Positions 1 through 6,747 of a stretch of 18,552 nucleotides of DNA are shown one piece after another. The notes under the pieces were generated by a model. The model ran no database searches, was not told the DNA's origin, and worked only from the letters and a program-made list of their open reading frames with translations. This stretch comes from Methanosphaera sp. rholeuAM6 (lineage in GTDB: Archaea; Methanobacteriota; Methanobacteria; Methanobacteriales; Methanobacteriaceae): positions 14,432-32,983 of the forward strand of contig MVAA01000037.1 in assembly GCA_003266105.1 (NCBI GenBank), given 5' to 3'. The position numbers and the translations under genes are program-made. How positions within the stretch are numbered: the stretch's first letter is position 1; every line of letters begins with the position of its first letter.

Positions 1-1230
1 ACATTGAAGCTTGAAAATCTTGTGGAAATGCCATGCAGCTGTAAGGTATGTACAGAACATACTGTTGAAGAATTACGACAGATGAAACAGGAAGAGCGTG
101 CAAAATTAATAGCCGAACATAATCTTCATGTAAGCTTTGCTGAGATAAGAAGAATCAGACAGGCAATAGTTGACGGTGAACTTATGAAACTGGTTGAGCT
201 TCGATGCAGATCACATCCATTCCTGTTGGAAGGTCTAAGAAGATTACAGGAATACAGGGAGGATATGGAAAGATTAAATCCAAGCAGTAAAAAATCAGCA
301 TTCTTCTACACGGGATATGAATCATTAAATCGTAGTGAAGTTACAAAACATCTTAGAAAAATTGAAAAATCAGCACAGAAGAAAAAGAGCATAATCCTAT
401 TACCATCTACCAGAAAACCATACAGTAAATACGTCTACAGGGAATACATTAAAAAATACACAAGCAAGATTCCGACATTCTACACAAATTCCAGTATAAC
501 CGACTACACGGACAGTGATATTGCAGTTGTTGACGTTCCTTTCGGTATTATCCCGTTGGGATTGGATGAATTTTATCCTCTTGCCCAGAATGAATCTCCA
601 AGCATACTGGATGAGAATTCCAAAGAATTCATAAAGAAAGTGATATGTGACTACACAAGAAAATATGATAATGTTCTGATTCACAGAAAAATAGTGGGAC
701 AATATGGTTTGGAAGATTATCAATTAATGGAAAATGAGTTAACATTGCCTGAAGAAAAAATATCTGATTTTGACAGGTTAAGGCAAGTTGCAGACTACCA
801 GTTTGGTGAAGGGTCTGGTGAAGCACTCTTTGGAAGTAATCCGGAACAGATACTTATTGAAAAAAGCAGAAAAACGGGTAAAATAAGACATGTCTATGAA
901 GATAACAAAAACATAGTGAACATGAGGGCAAGTGACGGATTCCTAATACTATCCGATTTGGGAGCAAAAAGATTGCATGAACACTTAAAAAGTCCACAGT
1001 CACGAGTAATTGTTACGGAGGATTCTGAACCCTTTGCACGTAAGGGCAAATCAGTATTCAACAAGTTTGTACTGGACTGTGATGAAAATATCAGAAGAAA
1101 CGATGAAGTTCTGATAGTAAACAGGAACGATGAACTCTTGGCCTGTGGAAAATCACTGTTGTCCAGTTATGAAATCATGGACTTTAATGTCGGACAAGCA
1201 ATAAAAACACGAAAAATCAATTTAGAATAA
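1..1230 (+). CDS. tgtA: tRNA-guanine(15) transglycosylase, archaeosine pathway (5' end missing)
   Basis: This frame is open from the first base, so the N-terminal catalytic barrel lies outside the window and only about 410 C-terminal residues are seen; archaeal TgtA is usually around 650 residues. The enzyme exchanges guanine 15 in the tRNA D-loop for preQ0, the first step toward archaeosine. Visible are the end of the catalytic domain with its zinc site (C-S-C-K-V-C at about residues 11-16 of the visible part, plus a histidine near 39-42), a middle region that fits the archaeal C-terminal domains, and a C-terminal PUA-like RNA-binding domain from about residue 295 (R-A-S-D-G-F-L-I-L-S-D-L-G-A) to the end. 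The TTG at position 4 is not a real start. pyrI follows after 20 bases, which suggests cotranscription. Confidence 0.9.
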   Translation, partial: TLKLENLVEMPCSCKVCTEHTVEELRQMKQEERAKLIAEHNLHVSFAEIRRIRQAIVDGELMKLVELRCRSHPFLLEGLRRLQEYREDMERLNPSSKKSAFFYTGYESLNRSEVTKHLRKIEKSAQKKKSIILLPSTRKPYSKYVYREYIKKYTSKIPTFYTNSSITDYTDSDIAVVDVPFGIIPLGLDEFYPLAQNESPSILDENSKEFIKKVICDYTRKYDNVLIHRKIVGQYGLEDYQLMENELTLPEEKISDFDRLRQVADYQFGEGSGEALFGSNPEQILIEKSRKTGKIRHVYEDNKNIVNMRASDGFLILSDLGAKRLHEHLKSPQSRVIVTEDSEPFARKGKSVFNKFVLDCDENIRRNDEVLIVNRNDELLACGKSLLSSYEIMDFNVGQAIKTRKINLE

Positions 1231-1250
1231 AAAAAAGGGGTGAAGGAGCA

Positions 1251-1715
1251 ATGTCTGAAAAAAAGGAATTGAAGGTAAAATCAATTAAAAACGGTACGGT
1301 TATTGACCATATAAGTCAAAACAGGGCAGCCAATGTTCTAAGTATGCTTAACTTACCTGATGATGAAACGCCGGTAATGGTAGCAATCAATGTTGAATCA
1401 TCAAATATGGGCAAGAAGGACATCATAAAGATTGAAGGAAGAGAACTGTCCGAGGAAGAAGTGGATAAACTGGTACTTCTTGCTCCACAGGCATCCGTCA
1501 ACATCATAAGAAACTATGAAATTGTAAACAAGTTCAATGTTCAATTAACGGATGAAGTTGTTGACGTGGTAAAATGCAGTAATCCGAATTGCATCAGCAA
1601 TTCCAATGAACCCATTCAGGACAAGTTTTACGTTCAGTCAAAGGAACCTGTCATATTAAGGTGTCATTACTGTGAAAGAACAATGGATTATGAGGATATA
1701 GAATCCCAGTTCTAA
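1251..1715 (+). CDS. pyrI: Aspartate carbamoyltransferase regulatory chain
   Basis: PyrI is the non-catalytic regulatory subunit that binds nucleotide effectors and, through a zinc domain, contacts the PyrB catalytic trimers in pyrimidine synthesis. The 154-residue length is normal. The N-terminal allosteric domain includes K-N-G-T-V-I-D-H-I near residue 13. The C-terminal zinc ribbon has cysteines at 109, 114, 138 and 141 (C-x4-C and C-x2-C), the same numbering as in the E. coli protein. The ATG is preceded by a strong purine-rich site (GGGGTGA at 1237-1243 and GGAG at 1245-1248). The catalytic pyrB is not in this window. The neighbouring genes have no pyrimidine role, so this is probably the conserved chromosomal edge beside the accessory cassette. 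Confidence 0.96.
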   Translation: MSEKKELKVKSIKNGTVIDHISQNRAANVLSMLNLPDDETPVMVAINVESSNMGKKDIIKIEGRELSEEEVDKLVLLAPQASVNIIRNYEIVNKFNVQLTDEVVDVVKCSNPNCISNSNEPIQDKFYVQSKEPVILRCHYCERTMDYEDIESQF

Positions 1716-1750
1716 ATTATGGAAAAATCATGTGCTGATGAAGTGATATT

Positions 1751-2470
1751 ATGAAGGCAATACTACTTAACTCTGGAATAGGCTCCAGATTGGGAAAATT
1801 AACAGAAAAAGTTCCAAAATCAATGGTCAACATTAATGAAACGGAAACAATATTCTCAAAATCCATTAATACACTGTTGAACTATGATATTGATGAATTC
1901 ATCATAACAACAGGATATCTTGAAGGCGTACTCAAAGAATATGCTGAAAATGAGTTTCCGGATGTGAACTTTAAATTCGTATACAATCCGGTCTATGATT
2001 CAACAAACTACATTAAATCATTGGACTATGTTGAAGATAACATAACCGACGACATATTTCTCCTGCATGGGGATCTGGTTTATGATAAAGAAGTAATAGA
2101 CATGTTATTAAACTGTGATGAATCATGTATGGTTGTGGACAGTCAGACAAGCATTCCCCAGAAGGACTTTAAGGCAAAGGTAGAGGATGGCAATGTTAAA
2201 AAGGTAAGTGTCAACTACTTTGGTGAAGATGCAATGGCATGTCAACCATTATATAAATTAAAAAACAACGATTGGATATCATGGAAAAAGAGTATCAGGA
2301 GATTTTGTGAAAATAACAATACAAATGTATATGCAGAAGAATCATTAAATACATTATTAGAGGATAAAATAAAAATTAAGGCAATAGACATAAATGAATA
2401 TTATTGTTCAGAAATAGACACGGTAGAAGATTTAAATAACTATAAAAACAGGTTTGGTGAAATAAGATGA
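1751..2470 (+). CDS. LicC/PntC-like nucleotidyltransferase (putative CTP:phosphonate or CTP:phosphocholine-type)
   Basis: A 239-residue GT-A-fold nucleotidyltransferase. The N-terminus carries the nucleotide-binding signature in the form L-N-S-G-I-G-S-R-L-G (residues 6-15) followed by V-P-K-S-M (21-25). The metal-binding aspartate is probably D108 in H-G-D-L-V, with a second acidic site in E-I-D-T-V near 221-225. Related proteins are the LicC phosphocholine cytidylyltransferases and the PntC enzymes that attach CMP to 2-aminoethylphosphonate. Being first in a phosphonate cassette, it most likely uses CTP to activate the phosphonate product for transfer to a surface polymer; the exact substrate is inference. 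The ATG follows GTGAT at 1742-1746. Its stop overlaps the next start in an ATGA junction at 2467-2470, so the two are translationally coupled. Confidence 0.8.
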   Translation: MKAILLNSGIGSRLGKLTEKVPKSMVNINETETIFSKSINTLLNYDIDEFIITTGYLEGVLKEYAENEFPDVNFKFVYNPVYDSTNYIKSLDYVEDNITDDIFLLHGDLVYDKEVIDMLLNCDESCMVVDSQTSIPQKDFKAKVEDGNVKKVSVNYFGEDAMACQPLYKLKNNDWISWKKSIRRFCENNNTNVYAEESLNTLLEDKIKIKAIDINEYYCSEIDTVEDLNNYKNRFGEIR

Positions 2471-3765
2471 CTAAAAAGGTATACACGGCAATAAGTGCGG
2501 ACATTCTCCACCATGGACACATTAACTTAATAAAAAAGGCAAGTGAATATGGTGACCTGACGGTTGGAGTGCTGACCGATGAAGTAATAGCAACATACAA
2601 AAGATTACCAGTACTTGACTATGAGGAACGTTCATTTATCATACAGAACATATCCGGAGTAAAAGAGGTTATTCCACAAAGAACGCTTGACTACACGGAA
2701 AATCTTAAGGCTCTGAAACCGGATTATGTTGTACATGGTGATGACTGGGTAAACAATGACCTCAAGAACACACGTACAAACGTTATAGAAACACTAAAAG
2801 AGTGGGGTGGCGAACTTATAGAAATTCCATACACCCATGGAGTAAGCGTTGACAAGCTAAATGAAGCAGTCAAAAGTGCTAGTTCCATGCCGGAGGTAAG
2901 AAGAGCAAAACTGAAAAAACTCTTAAACCTTAAGCCAATCGTCAAGACAATGGAGGCACACAATGGTCTAAGTGCACTGGTAGTGGAAAATGCCAAGATA
3001 GAAAAGGATGATGAAATAGAGTCATTTGATGCAATGTGGCTGTCCAGTCTAACTGACAGTACCGCAAAGGGAAAACCTGACATTGAACTTGTTGACATGA
3101 CAAGCCGTCTTCGTACGATAGATGAGATTATGGAAGTTACCACAAAACCAATAATTCTTGATGGCGATACAGGTGGAGAAATAGAACACTTCGTATTCAA
3201 CGTTAAAACCTTGGAGAGAATTGGTGTAAGTGCAGTAATCATTGAGGATAAGATAGGTCTTAAGAAAAACTCCCTCTTCGGTACTGAGGTTGAACAGACA
3301 CAGGATTCTATAGAGCATTTTTCCCAGAAAATCAGTGCGGGTAAAAAGGCATTGACAACCGATGACTTCATGATAATTGCAAGAATAGAATCACTGATAC
3401 TTAAACAGGGGATGGATGATGCATTAACGAGGGCAAAAGCATTTATTGATGCAGGTGCTGATGGAATAATGATTCACAGTCGTGAAAAGGAACCTGATGA
3501 AATATTTGAGTTTTGTGAAAAATTCAGAGAATTTGCACCTAACGTTCCATTGGTCGTTGTTCCAACCTCATTCAACAAAGTATATGAGGATGAATTTGCA
3601 AAACGTGGAGTGAACATTGTTATTTATGCTAATCAACTGATAAGAAGTGCCTATCCTGCAATGATGGAAACGGCAAAATCAATTCTTAAGAATAACAGAT
3701 GTTATGAAGTTGACGAAGCATGTCTTCCAATTAAGGAAATTTTGACATTAATACCTGATGAATAG
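2467..3765 (+). CDS. aepX: Bifunctional cytidylyltransferase / phosphoenolpyruvate mutase
   Basis: A two-domain cytosolic enzyme of 432 residues. Residues 1 to about 135 are a TagD-type cytidylyltransferase domain with the H-x-G-H nucleotide signature (H15-H16-G17-H18). From about 150 to the end is a phosphoenolpyruvate mutase of the isocitrate-lyase/PEP-mutase superfamily. It has the metal-site segment L-D-G-D-T-G-G (231-237) and the diagnostic E-D-K-x3-K-x-N-S motif (260-269), which separates PEP mutase from ordinary lyases of the superfamily. The mutase converts PEP to phosphonopyruvate, the C-P bond-forming entry to nearly all natural phosphonates. The downstream decarboxylase pulls this unfavourable equilibrium forward. 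Start: ATG overlapping the previous stop, with GGTGA at 2456-2460. Similar fusions are known in bacterial AepX-type proteins. What the cytidylyltransferase half activates is not known from sequence. Confidence 0.92.
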   Translation: MTKKVYTAISADILHHGHINLIKKASEYGDLTVGVLTDEVIATYKRLPVLDYEERSFIIQNISGVKEVIPQRTLDYTENLKALKPDYVVHGDDWVNNDLKNTRTNVIETLKEWGGELIEIPYTHGVSVDKLNEAVKSASSMPEVRRAKLKKLLNLKPIVKTMEAHNGLSALVVENAKIEKDDEIESFDAMWLSSLTDSTAKGKPDIELVDMTSRLRTIDEIMEVTTKPIILDGDTGGEIEHFVFNVKTLERIGVSAVIIEDKIGLKKNSLFGTEVEQTQDSIEHFSQKISAGKKALTTDDFMIIARIESLILKQGMDDALTRAKAFIDAGADGIMIHSREKEPDEIFEFCEKFREFAPNVPLVVVPTSFNKVYEDEFAKRGVNIVIYANQLIRSAYPAMMETAKSILKNNRCYEVDEACLPIKEILTLIPDE

Positions 3766-3780
3766 AAACAGTTGATACGT

Positions 3781-4911
3781 ATGATTAGAGTAGATGAATT
3801 TGAAGAGTTATTACAAGAGTGTGGTGTAGGCTTTTATACTGGAGTTCCGGATTCTCAGCTTAAAGCATTCTGTGACTTTATAGAGGACAAGTATGGTATT
3901 GGCGATAAGCATATTATTGCACCGAATGAGGGTAATGCCGTAGCACTTGCAACGGGTTATCATTTGTCAACTGGAAAGTATGGTCTTGTCTATATGCAGA
4001 ATTCGGGTCTGGGCAATGCCGTTAATCCCATAACTTCATTAACGGATCCTAATGTCTATAATGTTCCAACAGTATATGTTGTAGGTTGGAGAGGACAGCC
4101 TGGCGTAAAGGATGAACCACAGCACGTTAAGCAGGGAGCAATTACTCCTGACTTGCTTGAACTTTTGGATATTGATTATAAAATATTGGATGAGAAAACA
4201 ACTATAGATGAAGTTAAACAACTTTTTGATAGTGATTTCAGCAAAAAATTGGCAAACGGACAAAGTGTTGCTTTCATAGTTTCAAAGGGTGCTTTTGAAT
4301 CATTTAAAACTAAAAAATCAAATGAAAATACACTTAGTAGAGAGGATGCAATCAAAACAGTTATTGACTCTTTAACGTTGGATGATATAATTGTTTCAAC
4401 TACAGGTAAGGCGTCACGTGAATTATTTGAGTACCGTGAAGAAAAGCAACAGGGACATAGCAATGACTTCTTGACTGTGGGTTCCATGGGTCATTCTTCC
4501 ATGATAGCTCTGTCAATTGCTCTTAATAAAAAGGATAAGAGAATTTTCTGTTTTGATGGTGACGGTGCCGTTCTGATGCATATGGGTTCATTGGCATTGG
4601 TAGGTTCAAAGAGTCCTCGTAATTATTATCATGTCCTGTTTAATAATTGTGCTCATGAGACTGTTGGTGGATTACCAACAATTATGGGTGATATTAACAT
4701 TGCTGAAGTGGCTCTTAACTGTGGTTATACTAATGTTTATCATGCATCCGGTAAAGAGGAACTTGAAAGTGTCTTGGAAAAGTTTTTATCGGATAATGGG
4801 CCGGTATTGTTAATTGTTGATGTCAGTATTGGTTCAAGAAGCGATTTGGGTAGGCCGACAACAACTCCTATAGAAAACAAGAATGCGTTTATGAAAAAAT
4901 TAGAAGAATAA
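3781..4911 (+). CDS. aepY: Phosphonopyruvate decarboxylase
   Basis: A thiamine-diphosphate enzyme that decarboxylates phosphonopyruvate to phosphonoacetaldehyde, making the PEP mutase step irreversible in practice. Numbered from the ATG, the conserved cofactor-activating glutamate is E50 in P-N-E-G-N-A-V-A. The diphosphate/Mg motif is G-D-G-A-V near 260-264, ending in an N-N pair about 28 residues later. About 376 residues is a full-length single-chain enzyme, unlike the split sulfopyruvate decarboxylase (ComD/ComE) that methanogens use for coenzyme M; the direct link to PEP mutase also favours the phosphonate role. An in-frame TTG at 3772 lies inside the GTTGAT ribosome binding site (3771-3776), so I chose ATG 3781. 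Codon use is richer in T-ending codons than in the gene before it. Confidence 0.92.
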   Translation: MIRVDEFEELLQECGVGFYTGVPDSQLKAFCDFIEDKYGIGDKHIIAPNEGNAVALATGYHLSTGKYGLVYMQNSGLGNAVNPITSLTDPNVYNVPTVYVVGWRGQPGVKDEPQHVKQGAITPDLLELLDIDYKILDEKTTIDEVKQLFDSDFSKKLANGQSVAFIVSKGAFESFKTKKSNENTLSREDAIKTVIDSLTLDDIIVSTTGKASRELFEYREEKQQGHSNDFLTVGSMGHSSMIALSIALNKKDKRIFCFDGDGAVLMHMGSLALVGSKSPRNYYHVLFNNCAHETVGGLPTIMGDINIAEVALNCGYTNVYHASGKEELESVLEKFLSDNGPVLLIVDVSIGSRSDLGRPTTTPIENKNAFMKKLEE

Positions 4912-4932
4912 ATAAAAAATGGATTGATACAT

Positions 4933-6063
4933 ATGGATTGGGTATTTAATGTTCCTATAAAATTCTATGAATATACAGTAGATGAAATGAAGCTTCGATT
5001 AAATGAACTGACAAGTGAAGAAAATATTGTTTTAATAACCAGTAAACGATTAATTCAGGCAAATGATTTGGAGCCAATAATAGATAAATTTGGAAAAAAC
5101 TTCACACTATTCGATGAAAGCCTGACAAGCCTGGACACCCACCTGATCAGCAACTACTTCAAACAAATCAGGGAAAAACCTAACATGATAATAGCAATAG
5201 GTGGAGGAACAACAATAGACTTTGCAAAAGCAATATCATCACTATACGAATACACAGACAATGGGGAAATAACAATAGGAGAAGTAGTTGATATAATAAC
5301 ATCAAAAAAATATCTTGAAAACACAAATCCTATCCCAATAATAGCATCATCAACAACAGCAGGAACAGGATCAGACTGTACCAAATGGGCAACGGTATGG
5401 GACTATGACAACACAAAAAAATATTCCATCGATGCAGACTACCTTTACCCAACAGAATCATGGCTCATACCGGAACTGACAATAACGCTTCCGAAAAAAC
5501 TAACATTATCAACAGCATTAGATGCACTCTCACACGCATGCGAAGCATACTGGTCAGTATCAACAAACAAAATAGTACAAACACTCTCACGTGATGCAAT
5601 ATCAATGATAGTAGAATATCTGCCACTAGTACTCGAAGATATGACAAACGAGGAATACAGACGAAAAGTATACATGGGAGCATTCTTTGCAGGACTGGCA
5701 TTCTCCAATACAAGAACAACAGCCTGCCACTCAATAAGCTACCCATTAACACTACTGTTTGGAATACCACACGGACTGGCAGTAAGCCTAACACTGGGGG
5801 AAGTTCTAAAAAGAAACAAGGAATACATAGAAGACTATGATCTTTTCCTTGATGCATGGAAAGCAACAACTGCAGATGACATAACAAGCTGGATAGATGA
5901 CGTATCAAAAGATATTCAGGTATTAAAACTATCCGAGTTTGACGTAAAAAGAGAGGATATAGAAAACATAATTGATTTAACATTTACCGGGGGAAGAATG
6001 GATAACAACCCAATAATATTTAATGAAAAAGAAATAAAGGAAATATTAGAAACGGTATATTAA
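4933..6063 (+). CDS. Iron-containing alcohol dehydrogenase, predicted phosphonoacetaldehyde reductase
   Basis: A group III metal-dependent alcohol dehydrogenase of about 376 residues. The NAD(P)-binding G-G-G-T-T-I-D-F-A-K-A is near residue 90 and T-T-A-G-T-G-S-D near 141. The four metal ligands are visible as D and H in A-L-D-A-L-S-H-A-C-E-A, H in A-C-H-S-I-S, and H in I-P-H-G-L-A. Placed right after PEP mutase and phosphonopyruvate decarboxylase, it should reduce phosphonoacetaldehyde to 2-hydroxyethylphosphonate, the role of the Fe-ADH in known Ppm-Ppd-reductase cassettes. Substrate is inferred from context. The in-frame TTG at 4924 sits within the GGATTGAT binding site (4921-4928), so ATG 4933 is preferred. 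Codon style changes sharply near 5100: T-ending codons before, A- and C-ending codons after. Confidence 0.87.
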   Translation: MDWVFNVPIKFYEYTVDEMKLRLNELTSEENIVLITSKRLIQANDLEPIIDKFGKNFTLFDESLTSLDTHLISNYFKQIREKPNMIIAIGGGTTIDFAKAISSLYEYTDNGEITIGEVVDIITSKKYLENTNPIPIIASSTTAGTGSDCTKWATVWDYDNTKKYSIDADYLYPTESWLIPELTITLPKKLTLSTALDALSHACEAYWSVSTNKIVQTLSRDAISMIVEYLPLVLEDMTNEEYRRKVYMGAFFAGLAFSNTRTTACHSISYPLTLLFGIPHGLAVSLTLGEVLKRNKEYIEDYDLFLDAWKATTADDITSWIDDVSKDIQVLKLSEFDVKREDIENIIDLTFTGGRMDNNPIIFNEKEIKEILETVY

Positions 6064-6089
6064 ACGGTCCAAGAACTGGAGGTAAAACC

Positions 6090-6536
6090 ATGGATAAAAA
6101 AATAATATTAGTAATAATAGCTCTGCTGGTAGTAGTGGTCGGAGGATTTTTGGCATATTCCAGCTTATCCGGAGAAATTAGTTTCGGCACTTCAAAAGTA
6201 ACAGCACCTGCAGGATTTGAAGTAACAAACCATAACGAAACGGAAGTAACATTTTCCAATGATAAAACAAAACTTTCCATCAAGGAATTTGACAATGGAA
6301 CAGTTAACAAACATGTGAAAGATCAGTACAAAAGATACCAGGACACAGACATAGTATTGAACAAAACATTCACAATAGCACAAGTACCTGGAAAAGCCAT
6401 TATACTAAAAGACGAAAACAATGACACTATACATACGTATTACTTTTTCGAGAAAAACAACAAAACATACAGATTATTCTCAAAAGGAACATACAACAAG
6501 ACAGCATTGGAAGAAGTAATCTCCTCAATATCATAA
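6090..6536 (+). CDS. Small membrane-anchored extracytoplasmic protein, function unknown
   Basis: I do not recognise a named family. The 148-residue protein starts with two lysines and a single hydrophobic segment (about residues 5-24, rich in I, L and V), typical of an N-terminal anchor or uncleaved signal. The rest is a hydrophilic, probably beta-rich domain facing outside, with several N-x-S/T sequons (for example N-H-N-E-T, N-G-T, N-K-T, N-N-K-T) that could be glycosylated in an archaeon. It follows the dehydrogenase by 26 bases with a strong GGAGGT site (6078-6083), so it is likely the last gene of the phosphonate operon. A T-rich terminator follows directly. It has no cysteine, so it is not a lipoprotein. 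A link to phosphonate chemistry is only suggested by position. Confidence 0.75.
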   Translation: MDKKIILVIIALLVVVVGGFLAYSSLSGEISFGTSKVTAPAGFEVTNHNETEVTFSNDKTKLSIKEFDNGTVNKHVKDQYKRYQDTDIVLNKTFTIAQVPGKAIILKDENNDTIHTYYFFEKNNKTYRLFSKGTYNKTALEEVISSIS

Positions 6537-6541
6537 CCACC

Positions 6542-6559
6542 TTTTTAAAACTTTTTTTT
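6542..6559 (+). terminator. T-tract terminator after the phosphonate operon
   Basis: Two T runs (five T at 6542-6546 and eight T at 6552-6559) begin a few bases after the stop codon of the small membrane protein gene. Oligo-T tracts without a required hairpin are typical of intrinsic termination in methanogens. It would end the plus-strand transcript before the convergent gene. Confidence 0.65.
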
Positions 6560-6640
6560 AGGTAATTTAACGTTTTACATAATATTTAACATTAATATAA
6601 AAAGAATTGAAAAATTAGATTTATTTGAAGTTTAAGAGGA

Positions 6641-6664
6641 TACTTGAATAGATGTATTCAAGTA
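6641..6664. repeat. Perfect 10-bp inverted repeat with 4-base loop
   Basis: The arms TACTTGAATA (6641-6650) and TATTCAAGTA (6655-6664) are exact reverse complements around the loop GATG. It lies between the convergent ends of the plus-strand phosphonate operon and the minus-strand hydrolase gene. A transcript from either strand could form the hairpin. It has no adjacent U-run strong enough to call a bacterial-type terminator. It may instead be an RNA processing or 3'-protection element, or a protein-binding palindrome. Confidence 0.6.
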
Positions 6665-6747
6665 AAATCACTGTATTTAAATATATTAATTTTATTTGTC
6701 TGTTAGTATGGTATTAGATTATTCTTTGCTTCAATAGATTAAACATA

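Noticed and set aside
2724..3371. Minus-strand open frame of 215 codons
   Set aside because: It is antisense to the PEP mutase fusion, which has clear catalytic motifs; the serine-rich translation resembles no protein family and has no start signal.
3781..4911. Sulfopyruvate decarboxylase of coenzyme M synthesis
   Set aside because: That enzyme is usually two shorter subunits (ComD and ComE). Here a single full-length chain lies directly after PEP mutase, so phosphonopyruvate is the better substrate.
5465..5983. Minus-strand open frame of 172 codons, hydrophobic and leucine-rich
   Set aside because: It lies wholly inside the alcohol dehydrogenase gene, has no ribosome binding site, and its composition is what the A/C-ending codons of the sense strand give on the opposite strand.
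1751..6063. A 2-aminoethylphosphonate pathway
   Set aside because: No aminotransferase is encoded in the cassette and an alcohol dehydrogenase takes its place. An enzyme elsewhere in the genome cannot be excluded.
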